A stretch of 64,000 nt of DNA, from positions 25,177-89,176 of the forward strand of contig JAUXNQ010000012.1 in NCBI GenBank assembly GCA_030682715.1, in the 5' to 3' direction. Positions 37,044-46,497 of the stretch are shown in pieces. Numbering within the stretch: the first letter of the stretch is position 1; the number at the start of each line of letters is the position of its first letter. The notes beneath the pieces are model-generated. The model was not told the origin of the DNA and did not search any database. It was given only the letters and a program-made list of their open reading frames with translations. Source of the DNA: Methylotenera sp. (lineage in GTDB: Bacteria; Pseudomonadota; Gammaproteobacteria; Burkholderiales; Methylophilaceae). The position numbers and the translations under genes were made by a program.

Positions 37044-38252
37044 ATGAAGAATCTTGTCAAATCGCTAGACTTTGAACGTCACGGTGACAAAGAGAACTCC
37101 ACGTTTTTTGAAGAAAATCTGATTCGCTTATTAGAAGAGCGCGATGCCATAGGCTTGACGGATATGATTCACGAAATTGATGCGCTGATGATCACAGTCG
37201 ACCCAGGCAATGCCATTCAGTATATCGCTGAGTTGGCGTTAATGACGCCTTATCATTACATGGTTACGCTAGAAAGCGAGCAGCATTTAACGCATGTGTT
37301 GCGTATTGATTTAAATTCACCAGACATTTTATTGCGCGAAGTAAAAGATCCTAATATACGTGGCATTTTTAGAAGTCTGAATGAAAGTTATCCGATAGGT
37401 GCTAAAAAACCTAACAGTCGTTATATGGGTGAGATTTTGCGCGTAAGCAACTTGCATAGCGTAGTAGATTTGCAAAAAGCACGTGATTTCAGATTTTTCA
37501 GCCAAGATGAAGTACGTAAATTAGATTTTCCTGGCAACCTTGCAGTCAGCAAGCCCTCGCCTTATACCCATAATATTGTCGCTTATTTAGAAAGAGCGCC
37601 TGATGAAACGCGCGTCTATTCATTAGGGGTAAGTACTATTTCGTCCGAGGCACAAGCTGCCTACGAAAAAGCAAAAAATTTGCAAAATAAACTAGGTATT
37701 AACGACTTATTGTTACCGCTGGATCATCTGGCAACGCGCGTTTATAGCCAAAACCGCGAAGTCGCCATTTTGGAATATCTATCATGGTCTAGTTATTACT
37801 TCTGGGGTGCTTATAACATTAAAGACCAAAACTCATCGACCAACGTGACAAAAAGTACGCATGCGATACCAGAGTCTAAAAGCCCTGCAAAAGTGTTTAC
37901 AGCCAACAATACTCCCTATTTTGTTAATCATTTAGAGCACTTGCCATCACCTACCGAAACTTTTGTACGGAACTACGGCCCACGCTTGCATCATATGGCA
38001 ATTTCAGTGAAAGATGGTGAACGTCATGGAAAAGAGCATATCGATATTGTCGTCGATGCGATTTCGAAAAACGGCAAAGGCTTTTTGTTAGATGTCATTG
38101 GCTCCAAAGAACAGGGGCTAAAGCAGATATTCTCCAACGCTTCCGAGCATTCTTCATTGATTATCGAATACGTACAACGTTATGGCGGATTTGATGGGTT
38201 TTTTACTAAAGAGAATGTTGCAAAACTTACTGAGGCGGCTGGTTTTATGTAG
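37044..38252 (+). CDS. VOC-fold protein resembling 4-hydroxyphenylpyruvate dioxygenase, function unknown
   Basis: A 402-residue protein that I can assign only to a fold. The C-terminal half looks like the vicinal-oxygen-chelate fold of HPPD. A possible 2-His-1-Glu metal site is His228 in LDHLATRV, His316 or His317 in LHHMAISV, and Glu375 in IIEYVQRYGG, followed by FDGFFTKENV as in HPPD C-termini. The N-terminal half (residues 1-190) is helical and unlike HPPD. It lies 53 bases after the transglutaminase-like gene and 140 before Anbu, all on one strand, so it is probably part of that locus. A tyrosine-degradation role is unlikely because no partner genes are present. Confidence 0.65.
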   Translation: MKNLVKSLDFERHGDKENSTFFEENLIRLLEERDAIGLTDMIHEIDALMITVDPGNAIQYIAELALMTPYHYMVTLESEQHLTHVLRIDLNSPDILLREVKDPNIRGIFRSLNESYPIGAKKPNSRYMGEILRVSNLHSVVDLQKARDFRFFSQDEVRKLDFPGNLAVSKPSPYTHNIVAYLERAPDETRVYSLGVSTISSEAQAAYEKAKNLQNKLGINDLLLPLDHLATRVYSQNREVAILEYLSWSSYYFWGAYNIKDQNSSTNVTKSTHAIPESKSPAKVFTANNTPYFVNHLEHLPSPTETFVRNYGPRLHHMAISVKDGERHGKEHIDIVVDAISKNGKGFLLDVIGSKEQGLKQIFSNASEHSSLIIEYVQRYGGFDGFFTKENVAKLTEAAGFM

Positions 38253-38392
38253 GTTTCGGATTTGTCGTTCAGGTACGTAGTACATTTCACTTATGCCTAA
38301 TAATATTTAGGTATGCATTTTTCCTTGCAGTTTTTTAGCGAGGGATTACGCAAAATGGTATGATTACCTTTCTTCCAAATTAAACAAAAAAT

Positions 38393-39127
38393 ATGACTTA
38401 TTGTGTCGGTTTATTACTGAAACAAGGATTAGTGTTTGCTTCTGATACGCGTACTAATGCAGGCGTGGATCAAGTGTCTTCTACGCCTAAGATGCATATT
38501 TTTGAGCTTAAAAATGAGCGTGTTATTGTATTGTTAACAGCTGGTAATCTTGCGATTACACAATCTGTTGTGAATGCACTTAAAGCTAACGTTGAAAAAA
38601 ATGAGGATGATAGTAAGCACTTACATAATGTCGATAGCTTGTTTGATGCGGTAGGGTTGGTAGGCGCGGAGCTAAGGGCGGCTTTTGAGCGTGATGGTGA
38701 GCACTTTAAAAATCATAATATTGAGTTTAATGCCAGTATTCTAGTTGGTGGCCAAATTAAAGGTGAAAAGCCACGTTTATTCAATGTGTACGCCGCGGGT
38801 AATTTTATTGAGACTACACAAGAAACGCCTTATTTTCAGATAGGCGAAACTAAGTACGGTAAGCCGATTATAGATCGTGTGGTAGAGCAAGATAGCGACA
38901 TCATGGACACCGTTAAATGTGTGTTGATTTCTTTTGATTCCACCATTCGCAGTAATGTGTCTGTGGCAGCACCGATCGATTTACTCATCTATCGAGTGGA
39001 TAGCCTGCATGCTGATTGCCATCAGCGCATTTCAGAAACTGACCCATATTACTTACAAATCCGCCAAGGTTGGGCTGATGGCTTGCGATCAGTATTTAGC
39101 GCATTACCAAGCCCAGATTGGTGTTAA
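38393..39127 (+). CDS. Anbu, proteasome-related N-terminal-Thr hydrolase
   Basis: A 244-residue member of the Anbu (ancestral beta subunit) family, related to HslV and the 20S proteasome. The start MTYCVG puts Thr at mature position 1 after Met removal. FASDTRTNAG supplies Asp17, and STPKMHIF supplies Lys32. SFDSTIRSNVSV and the C-terminal helix follow the family. There is no chaperone ATPase gene beside it. A TATGAT at 38359-38364 and a small hairpin before it leave room for its own promoter. Structures of Anbu from other bacteria are known; the substrate is not. Confidence 0.92.
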   Translation: MTYCVGLLLKQGLVFASDTRTNAGVDQVSSTPKMHIFELKNERVIVLLTAGNLAITQSVVNALKANVEKNEDDSKHLHNVDSLFDAVGLVGAELRAAFERDGEHFKNHNIEFNASILVGGQIKGEKPRLFNVYAAGNFIETTQETPYFQIGETKYGKPIIDRVVEQDSDIMDTVKCVLISFDSTIRSNVSVAAPIDLLIYRVDSLHADCHQRISETDPYYLQIRQGWADGLRSVFSALPSPDWC

Positions 39128-39181
39128 TCTAGTTAGCTAGGTTATTTTAATGAATATATTGTTATAGAGAGTTTTAATTGA

Positions 39182-39793
39182 ATGGTTCCAGGTAATCTTT
39201 ACATCATCACCGCAGCATCAGGCGCAGGTAAAACTAGCCTGATTAAGGCATTGCTTGCCGAAGATGCACACTTGAAACTATCTATCTCGCACACAACGCG
39301 CAAGCCACGCCCAGGTGAGCAAGATGGCGTAGATTATCATTTTGTAGAGGATGCTATGTTTTTGCAGATGTTGGGCGAAGCAAAATTCTTAGAAAGCGCA
39401 GAGGTGCATGGTGCGCGTTATGGTACTTCGCAGTCTGCCGTGGATGCACCATTGCAAGCAGGTCATGATGTGATTTTGGAGATTGACTGGCAAGGCGCGG
39501 CACAAGTTCGCCGTTTATTTCCAAATGCAATCAGTATATTTGTATTGCCGCCTTCTATTGAGACGCTGGAACAGCGCTTAAATAGCAGAGGGCAAGATAG
39601 TCAAGAGACAATCTCTAAACGCGTTGCGGCCGCACGTGCCGAAATGCGCCATGTGAGCGAGTTCGATTATGTTACAATTAACAACTATTTTGACGTAGCG
39701 TTGCAGGACATTCGCGCTATCATTCGCGCAAAGCGCTTGGTAGGCACTGCACAGTTGCAGCGTTATGCTAGTTTAATTCAAGCGCTCACTTAA
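39182..39793 (+). CDS. gmk: Guanylate kinase
   Basis: Phosphorylates GMP to GDP with ATP. The 203 residues match the family. The P-loop is SGAGKTSL at about residue 13. HTTRKPRPGEQDGVDYHFV is the GMP-binding segment, followed by ILEIDWQGAAQVRRLFP and the lid region RLNSRGQDSQETISKR. It comes before rpoZ and spoT, the usual proteobacterial order linking guanine nucleotides and (p)ppGpp. Confidence 0.97.
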   Translation: MVPGNLYIITAASGAGKTSLIKALLAEDAHLKLSISHTTRKPRPGEQDGVDYHFVEDAMFLQMLGEAKFLESAEVHGARYGTSQSAVDAPLQAGHDVILEIDWQGAAQVRRLFPNAISIFVLPPSIETLEQRLNSRGQDSQETISKRVAAARAEMRHVSEFDYVTINNYFDVALQDIRAIIRAKRLVGTAQLQRYASLIQALT

Positions 39794-39853
39794 ATTGCAT
39801 TGCGCTGTTTAGTCTTTAGTTATTAATTTTGTTTATCATTAGGAAATATCATC

Positions 39854-40066
39854 ATGGCACGTATCACGGTAGATGACTGTTTAGAAAAAATCCCCAATCG
39901 CTTCCAATTAACTTTAGTGGCTGCTTATCGCGCCCGTCAGTTACATAACGGCGCAGAGCCCCAAGTTAACGTGCAAAACACGCGTGATAAAACAACGGTA
40001 ATCGCATTGCGTGAAATTGCAGCAGGTAAAATTGGTGTGGAAATCTTAGCGCGCGGACATGCTTAG
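39854..40066 (+). CDS. rpoZ: RNA polymerase omega subunit
   Basis: A 70-residue omega subunit that helps assemble RNA polymerase and forms part of a (p)ppGpp binding site. [20 protein letters not shown] is the conserved start, and AYRARQL and [13 protein letters not shown] follow. It ends 53 bases before spoT. AGGAAATATC upstream is the binding site. Confidence 0.97.
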   Translation: MARITVDDCLEKIPNRFQLTLVAAYRARQLHNGAEPQVNVQNTRDKTTVIALREIAAGKIGVEILARGHA

Positions 40067-40118
40067 TCTGTTTAACATTGGCATTTATTAATTTTTTCAT
40101 ACAAGTAGTGAAACTAGC

Positions 40119-42365
40119 ATGCCAAAAGCCGCAAACAATCTTAAAGCGGAATTATCAAAGTTAACTTTGGCTCCCTTGCTGCCTGCGGACAGCGAGGATT
40201 CGGCCTTAAGCATACGTCTTCAGCAGTATTTAAAACCTCAAGATATCGAACAAGTATGGGATGGCTATCGCTATGCCTATGCCGCCCATGATGGGGTAGT
40301 CCGTAAAACGGGCGAGCCTTATATCACGCACCCTGTGTCCGTTGCTTGTATTCTGGCCGACCTGCACATGGATGTGCCTACCATTCTTGCCGCGCTATTA
40401 CATGATGTAGTAGAAGATACCGCCATTACTACGCTTGATATTAAAGAGAAATTTGGTCCTCAGGTGGCTGAGTTAGTGGATGGTGTAACTAAGCTAGATA
40501 AAATTGAGTTTCAGAGCGCGAGCCAAGCGCAGGCTGAGAACTTCCGCAAAATGTTATTAGCGATGTCGCAAGATGTACGCGTGATTTTAGTGAAGTTGGC
40601 CGATCGTTTACATAATATGCAAACGCTTGAGGCGATGCGACCAGAAAAGCAAAGGATTATTGCTAAAGAAACGCTGGACATCTACGCCCCGATTGCCAAC
40701 AGGCTTGGCTTAAATGATGTATATCAGGCTTTAGAAGATTTAAGTTTTAAGTATCTTTACCCAATGCGTTATAACGCGATTTCTGAAGCGATTATGGCCG
40801 CACGTGGTAATCGTAAAGAAGTCATTAGTAAAATATTAGATTCAATCAAACAGCAGTTACTTAGTTTTAATATTGAAGCGGAAGTATCAGGGCGCGAAAA
40901 GCATCTTTATAGCATTTATAAAAAGATGACAAGTAAAGCAACGCCGTTCTCGCAGGTCTATGATATTTATGGCTTTAGAGTGGTGGTTAAAGATTTGCCT
41001 AATTGCTACTTTGCTTTAGGTGCTTTGCATGCACTATTTAAGCCTATTCCTAGTAAATTTAAAGACTATATTGCAATTCCCAAAGCCAATGGCTATCAGT
41101 CATTGCACACCACTTTGTTTGGCCCATTTGGCACGCCGATAGAGGTGCAAATACGTAGCGCTGATATGCATAATATTGCAGATGCGGGTGTTGCTGCACA
41201 TTGGCTTTATAAGGCAACAGATGCCCAACTCACCGCGCTACAGCAACAAACGCATCAGTGGTTACAGCGCTTGCTTGATATTCAAAGCGAGAGCATAGAC
41301 TCGTTGGATTTTCTTGAGCATCTCAAAATTGATTTATTTCCTGATGAAGTTTATGTGTTCACGCCTAAAGGCTCGATTATGGCATTGCCAAAACGAGCAA
41401 CCGCAGTTGATTTTGCCTATGCCGTCCATTCGGACATTGGCAATAGCTGCGTTGCCGTAAGGATTAACCACGACCTTGCACCATTACGAACAGAGCTTCA
41501 TAACGGTGATCACGTTGAGATCATCACGGGTTCATTAGCTAAACCTAATCCAGCTTGGCTCAATTACGTAGTAACAGGGCGCGCCCGTGCCCATATTCGC
41601 CATTTCTTGAAATCTCAGCAATCTACGGAATCTGCTCATTTAGGTGAGCGTATGCTTAATCAGGCATTACGCGCCCTGCATGTTGATCCTAACCAGATAT
41701 CAGAAGAACATTGGCAAAAATTGATTCGTGACTACGGCGTTAAAAAGAAAGTTGAAATACTTTCTGATATTGGCCTTGGTAAGCGCCAGAACGTCATGGT
41801 GGCGCACCAGTTGGTGGCGATGACAGATGACCATGTTGAGAAGCGCACCAAGCTACCTGCTACTTCATTGGATACCATCACTATTCGTGGCACAGAGGGT
41901 ATGGCAGTGCAATTTGCACCTTGTTGCAGACCTATCCCTGGCGACCCAATTTTGGGCTTTATCAATAAAGATAAGGGCTTGGTGATTCATACGCACGACT
42001 GCCCTAGTGTGCGTAAGTTTAAATTAGACCCAGATAAATGGCTGGATGTTGAATGGGAGCCAGAAAGCTCACGTTTATTCAAAACTAATTTGAATTTAAC
42101 CGTGGCAAATCAGCCTGGTATGTTGGCTCAAATCGCTTCAGGCATTGCGGATGCTGGCTCTAACATTGATAACGTTAGTGTTGAAGAGGCTGACGGCAGC
42201 GCATATGCCAATTTATATTTTACCGTGCAGGTAAAAAACCGTGTGCATTTGGCCGAGCTTATGCGCGGCCTGCGTAAGATACCTGATGTGGTGCGTATTA
42301 ATCGCACCAAAGGTAATGTTGCTGGTAATGGCAAAAGTTCGAATGCAAAAGCAAACGCACAGTAG
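40119..42365 (+). CDS. spoT: Bifunctional (p)ppGpp synthetase/hydrolase SpoT
   Basis: Makes and degrades the stringent response alarmones. The 748 residues include the HD hydrolase domain with HDVVEDT near residue 90 and KLADRLHNMQT. The synthetase domain has VYDIYGFRVVVKDL and YIAIPKANGYQSLHTT. A TGS domain follows (VYVFTPKGSIMALPKRATAVDFAYA), and a C-terminal ACT-type domain (QPGMLAQIASGIADAGSNI) closes the chain. Hydrolase residues are intact, which fits SpoT rather than RelA. Gene order gmk-rpoZ-spoT-ridA-recG is the classic one. Confidence 0.96.
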   Translation: MPKAANNLKAELSKLTLAPLLPADSEDSALSIRLQQYLKPQDIEQVWDGYRYAYAAHDGVVRKTGEPYITHPVSVACILADLHMDVPTILAALLHDVVEDTAITTLDIKEKFGPQVAELVDGVTKLDKIEFQSASQAQAENFRKMLLAMSQDVRVILVKLADRLHNMQTLEAMRPEKQRIIAKETLDIYAPIANRLGLNDVYQALEDLSFKYLYPMRYNAISEAIMAARGNRKEVISKILDSIKQQLLSFNIEAEVSGREKHLYSIYKKMTSKATPFSQVYDIYGFRVVVKDLPNCYFALGALHALFKPIPSKFKDYIAIPKANGYQSLHTTLFGPFGTPIEVQIRSADMHNIADAGVAAHWLYKATDAQLTALQQQTHQWLQRLLDIQSESIDSLDFLEHLKIDLFPDEVYVFTPKGSIMALPKRATAVDFAYAVHSDIGNSCVAVRINHDLAPLRTELHNGDHVEIITGSLAKPNPAWLNYVVTGRARAHIRHFLKSQQSTESAHLGERMLNQALRALHVDPNQISEEHWQKLIRDYGVKKKVEILSDIGLGKRQNVMVAHQLVAMTDDHVEKRTKLPATSLDTITIRGTEGMAVQFAPCCRPIPGDPILGFINKDKGLVIHTHDCPSVRKFKLDPDKWLDVEWEPESSRLFKTNLNLTVANQPGMLAQIASGIADAGSNIDNVSVEEADGSAYANLYFTVQVKNRVHLAELMRGLRKIPDVVRINRTKGNVAGNGKSSNAKANAQ

Positions 42366-42405
42366 TTGCTACGCATTATTTTTTTAACAAAGAGTGGGTT
42401 ATTAA

Positions 42406-42792
42406 ATGACAGCTAATACAAAACAAATTATTCAAACACAAGGTGCACCAGCGGCAATTGGCACCTATTCTCAAGCGGTAAAAGTAGGTAATACCGTTTA
42501 TATGTCTGGCCAAATCGGCCTAGACCCAGAAACCATGCAAATGGTGGATAGCATTGAAGCACAAATTCACCGTGTATTTCAAAACCTTAAAGCGGTGGCA
42601 GAGGCTGCGGGTTGTAGTTTGGCCGATGTCGTTAAATTGAATATTTTTTTGACAGATCTAACTCATTTTGCTTTAGTGAATACCATTATGGCTGAGTACT
42701 TTAGCCAACCTTACCCAGCACGTGCTGCGGTTGGTGTTGCTTCATTACCACGTGCTGCGCTGGTTGAGGCTGATGCTGTGATGGTGGTTTAA
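42406..42792 (+). CDS. ridA: Reactive intermediate/imine deaminase RidA
   Basis: A 128-residue RidA/YjgF protein that hydrolyses reactive enamine and imine intermediates from PLP enzymes. The features are [24 protein letters not shown] in pieces, the catalytic-site Arg in YPARAAVGV, and [10 protein letters not shown] at the end. It follows spoT by 40 bases, as in many gammaproteobacteria and betaproteobacteria. Confidence 0.96.
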   Translation: MTANTKQIIQTQGAPAAIGTYSQAVKVGNTVYMSGQIGLDPETMQMVDSIEAQIHRVFQNLKAVAEAAGCSLADVVKLNIFLTDLTHFALVNTIMAEYFSQPYPARAAVGVASLPRAALVEADAVMVV

Positions 42793-42904
42793 TTTCTCAG
42801 CCTTGCCAAAAATAAGTGCGATTGACACCAATCAGTAAGTAGGCGTGATATGTATTTAACTCATATATTTATCTTTTATTTATCCTTGGCTAGAATCATT
42901 CAAT

Positions 42905-44944
42905 GTGACACAGCTCAGTCAAATTAAAGCATTCAGCAAACCCTTAATTGCCAATTTGGCTAAGCTTGGTATAGCCAACTTACAGAGCTTATTGCTGCAT
43001 TTGCCACTGCGCTATATTGATGAAACGCATGTGACAGCCGTCCGTGATTTGCATATAGGTGAGTCTGCGCAGGTGGAGGGTGAAATCGTCCATGCAGAAG
43101 TCACCTACAAACCCCGTAAGGCACTTATTGCCAGATTAGAAGACGCAAGTGGCCAGCTCACTTTGCGTTTTTTGCATTTCTACCCCAGCCAAATCAACGC
43201 CCTTAAAGTCGGCACTAAATTGCGTGTTTATGGTGAGGTGCGCAACGGCTTTTTTGGCTATGAAATGGTGCATCCTACCTGTAAGACGGTGGGTGAGAAA
43301 AGTGTGGTTGCTGAAACCCTAACGCCAGTTTATCCCACGGTTGCAGGGCTTGGTCAGGCAAGCTTGCGTAAGGCGATAGGTATTGCGCTACAGCAAGCTG
43401 ATATGCATGAAACTTTACCTGCGCAAATTTATGCAAATTTAGACATGCCAAGTTTTAAGGAAAGTCTAATCGCTTTACATCATCCAAGTCCAGATGTAGA
43501 TTTGCGCGGTTTAGATAATAAGACCACAGTACATTGGAGGCGCTTGGCATTTGATGAGCTACTTGCACAGCAGTTATCCATGCGTAAACATTATGCGCGG
43601 CGCCGCAGTGTGAGTGCGCCACAATTTAAACCATCCAAACAACTAGTATCTACTTTACTGAAAAGTTTGCCATTTGCTTTAACTGGCGCACAGCAAAAAG
43701 TGGCATTAGAAATTGAACGCGATTTAACGCAAGCGCACCCAATGCAACGCTTGTTACAGGGCGATGTTGGTAGCGGCAAAACGATAGTGGCTTGTATGGC
43801 GGCACTGCAATGCATGGAAAATGGTTGGCAAGTTGCATTAATGGCACCCACAGAGATATTGGCGGAGCAACATTATCGTAAAATGCTAAGTTGGCTGATG
43901 CCGTTAAATATCAGGATTGCATGGCTCACAGGTAGCCAGAATAAAAAAGATCGCGAGTCTGCGCTTGAGTCCATTGCAAATGGTGAAGCAAGATTAGTTG
44001 TTGGCACGCATGCCTTATTTCAAGAGGCCGTACGTTTTAAAAACCTAGGCTTAGCAATTATTGATGAGCAACATCGATTTGGCGTACATCAACGTTTGGC
44101 GTTACGCCAAAAAGGACAGCCAGAGCCACATCAGTTGATGATGTCTGCCACCCCAATTCCACGCACCTTATCAATGAGCTACTACGCAGACCTCGATGTT
44201 TCTGTGATTGACGAGCTACCGCCTGGGCGCTCTCCTGTCGTGACAAAAATAGTTTCTGATGCAAGGCGTGACGAAATTTTGCAGCGTGTGCGAGAGGCGT
44301 GTTTACAAGGTAATCAGGCCTATTGGGTCTGCCCATTGATTGAAGAGTCTGAAGCATTGCAGTTGGCAACTGCCAATGACACTTATACGCTGATGCAAGA
44401 CGAGTTCCCTGAATTGAAAGTTGGCTTAGTGCATGGCCGCATGAAGCCATCAGAAAAACAGGCCGTGATGGCTGAGTTCAGCGCAGGGCATTTACAGCTT
44501 CTGGTTGCTACAACGGTGATTGAGGTCGGCGTTGATGTTCCCAATGCCAGTTTAATGGTAATCGAACATGCAGAGCGGATGGGCCTATCACAATTGCATC
44601 AACTACGCGGGCGTGTGGGTAGAGGTTCTGCAAAAAGCACGTGTATTTTGTTGTACCAAAACAAGTTGTCAGATACTGCGCGTGCCAGATTAAAAGTGAT
44701 TTATGAAAGTAATGATGGCTTTGTGATTGCGCAGGCAGACTTGCAGATTCGAGGCCCTGGTGAGCTATTAGGCGTACGCCAAAGTGGTGTGCCGATGTTA
44801 AAGATAGCGGATTTAGAACGTGATGTGGATTTGCTAGAAACTGCAAAAGCAGTGGCAGACGCACTACTGAAAAACTATCCGATAGAAGTTGAGCAACATT
44901 TAGAGCGTTGGATGAGTAGCGCGGGTGAATTGGTGAAAGTGTAG
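42905..44944 (+). CDS. recG: ATP-dependent DNA helicase RecG
   Basis: Remodels stalled replication forks and Holliday junctions. The 679 residues comprise a wedge/OB region up to about residue 235 and two helicase domains. Walker A is GDVGSGKT near residue 290, the DEAH-type box is IIDEQHRFGVHQR, and motif III is MSATPIPRTLSM. The C-terminal motifs are ATTVIEVGVDVPNAS and QLRGRVGRG. It starts with GTG; the family N-terminus begins with a similar segment. A weak binding site suggests the start could be slightly different. Confidence 0.96.
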   Translation: MTQLSQIKAFSKPLIANLAKLGIANLQSLLLHLPLRYIDETHVTAVRDLHIGESAQVEGEIVHAEVTYKPRKALIARLEDASGQLTLRFLHFYPSQINALKVGTKLRVYGEVRNGFFGYEMVHPTCKTVGEKSVVAETLTPVYPTVAGLGQASLRKAIGIALQQADMHETLPAQIYANLDMPSFKESLIALHHPSPDVDLRGLDNKTTVHWRRLAFDELLAQQLSMRKHYARRRSVSAPQFKPSKQLVSTLLKSLPFALTGAQQKVALEIERDLTQAHPMQRLLQGDVGSGKTIVACMAALQCMENGWQVALMAPTEILAEQHYRKMLSWLMPLNIRIAWLTGSQNKKDRESALESIANGEARLVVGTHALFQEAVRFKNLGLAIIDEQHRFGVHQRLALRQKGQPEPHQLMMSATPIPRTLSMSYYADLDVSVIDELPPGRSPVVTKIVSDARRDEILQRVREACLQGNQAYWVCPLIEESEALQLATANDTYTLMQDEFPELKVGLVHGRMKPSEKQAVMAEFSAGHLQLLVATTVIEVGVDVPNASLMVIEHAERMGLSQLHQLRGRVGRGSAKSTCILLYQNKLSDTARARLKVIYESNDGFVIAQADLQIRGPGELLGVRQSGVPMLKIADLERDVDLLETAKAVADALLKNYPIEVEQHLERWMSSAGELVKV

Positions 44945-44989
44945 CGACATGACAATGGAATCCATTCACAACATGCGATAATTCTACAA

Positions 44990-45538
44990 GTGAAGAATCG
45001 TAAACACACATCTCAAGCCCGTTACCGTTGGTTAGTAAAGCCATTGATGAGTCGTGCATATCGCCCATGGCTGGTTAACAATCAATCATTAACAGCTAGA
45101 CTACAGCAGCGTTACCCAGACTTTTATGTGGAGCCATTAGCAGTTAACTTTGTCAAGCCTATCCGCGATGAAGCTGCACCACTCAATTTATCGGCAGATA
45201 AAACTGTACTTGTGCGCGACGTTTTGTTGTACGGAGGGCAAAACCCTGTGGTTTTTGCACATAGCATCCTGCCAAGAAAAAGTTTGCGTGGTGTGTGGCA
45301 TGGCTTAGGTAAGCTAGGCAATAAACCGCTGGGGGCAACTTTATTTGCTAACCCTAAAGTAAAGCGCACTGCGTTAAGTTATAAAAAACTATCGCCAAAT
45401 CATGTGCTATATCAACATGCAATCAAACACTTAATTAATAAGCCAGCTTGCCTATGGGCGCGACGTTCGGTCTTCAGTCTGAACTGCGCTACTATTATGG
45501 TCACTGAAGTTTTTTTGCCCAATATTATTACCCCATGA
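44990..45538 (+). CDS. ubiC: Chorismate lyase
   Basis: Splits chorismate into 4-hydroxybenzoate and pyruvate, first step of ubiquinone synthesis. The 182 residues fit the UbiC family. Visible matches include YRPWLVNNQSLTARLQQ, VLVRDVLLYGGQNPVVFAHSI, and the late RRSVFSLNCATIMVTEVFLP with the conserved Glu. It overlaps ubiA by four bases. It starts with GTG. The family is divergent, and synteny with ubiA supports it strongly. Confidence 0.92.
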   Translation: MKNRKHTSQARYRWLVKPLMSRAYRPWLVNNQSLTARLQQRYPDFYVEPLAVNFVKPIRDEAAPLNLSADKTVLVRDVLLYGGQNPVVFAHSILPRKSLRGVWHGLGKLGNKPLGATLFANPKVKRTALSYKKLSPNHVLYQHAIKHLINKPACLWARRSVFSLNCATIMVTEVFLPNIITP

Positions 45539-46413
45539 ATACACAAGACATCGTCAAAAAAATAAACAGCTATGAACGCCTGATGCGTTTAGATAAGCCG
45601 ATTGGCATTTTACTATTGCTTTGGCCCACGCTATGGGCGCTATTGATCGCTGGTGCGGGTAAGCCTGATTGGATCATTGTGTGGATATTTATCACTGGTA
45701 CCGTATCGATGCGTAGCGCTGGTTGCGTGATGAACGATATTGCAGATAGTCAATATGATGGCTTGGTTGAGCGCACCAAAAATCGCCCTTTACCCAATAA
45801 AGAAGTAACTAAGAAAGAGGCGTATTACTTAGCGTTAGGGCTAAGTGTCGTTGCATTTGGACTAGTCTGTTTATTAAATACTTTAACGATACAGCTGTCA
45901 GTACTTGCTTTATTTTTGGCGCTGACCTATCCATTGACGAAGCGTTTTTTTGTGATGCCTCAAGCCTATTTAGGCGTTGCTTTTGGCTTTGGCATCCCGA
46001 TGGCATTCGCTGCGATTGATAATCATGTTCCTGCTATTGCGTGGATGCTTTTGTTAGCCAATGTGTTTTGGGCTATTGCGTACGATACAGAATATGCAAT
46101 GGTGGATAGAGAAGATGATTTGAAAATTGGGATTAAATCATCCGCCATCACTTTTGGGCGCTTTGATGTTGTCGCCATTATGCTGTGTTATGGCATGACA
46201 TTGCTGTTACTTGGCGTTGTTGGCTATCAGCTAAAGTTATCGTTCGCTTATTACGCTGGTTTGGTTGGTGCAGGCATTGTCGCGATTTATCATTATTACC
46301 TAATCAGGGGGCGCATTAGGACAAAATGCTTTCAAGCATTCTTGGGTAATAATTGGTTTGGCTTTTTTGTATTTTCTGGCCTATTAGTACACTACTTTAT
46401 TAAAGCGACCTAA
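45535..46413 (+). CDS. ubiA: 4-hydroxybenzoate octaprenyltransferase
   Basis: Attaches the polyprenyl tail to 4-hydroxybenzoate in the membrane. The 292 residues carry both aspartate-rich motifs: NDIADSQYD with ERTKNRPL near residue 65, and DTEYAMVDREDD near residue 185. Eight or nine hydrophobic segments are seen. ATGA overlap with ubiC shows coupling. It converges with the FimV-like gene. Confidence 0.96.
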   Translation: MNTQDIVKKINSYERLMRLDKPIGILLLLWPTLWALLIAGAGKPDWIIVWIFITGTVSMRSAGCVMNDIADSQYDGLVERTKNRPLPNKEVTKKEAYYLALGLSVVAFGLVCLLNTLTIQLSVLALFLALTYPLTKRFFVMPQAYLGVAFGFGIPMAFAAIDNHVPAIAWMLLLANVFWAIAYDTEYAMVDREDDLKIGIKSSAITFGRFDVVAIMLCYGMTLLLLGVVGYQLKLSFAYYAGLVGAGIVAIYHYYLIRGRIRTKCFQAFLGNNWFGFFVFSGLLVHYFIKAT

Positions 46414-46497
46414 ATCTTAAGCAAAAATCTTAGCAAGTCTATGCAGTAGGCTTTGAAGGTATAGAAGCTGAGTAGACGTTAATGCCATTACCTGATT

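Noticed and set aside
44058..45068. Two long minus-strand frames of 130 and 186 codons opposite recG and ubiC
   Set aside because: They lie opposite well-supported genes, and the translations match no family I recognise. They are shadows of the real genes.
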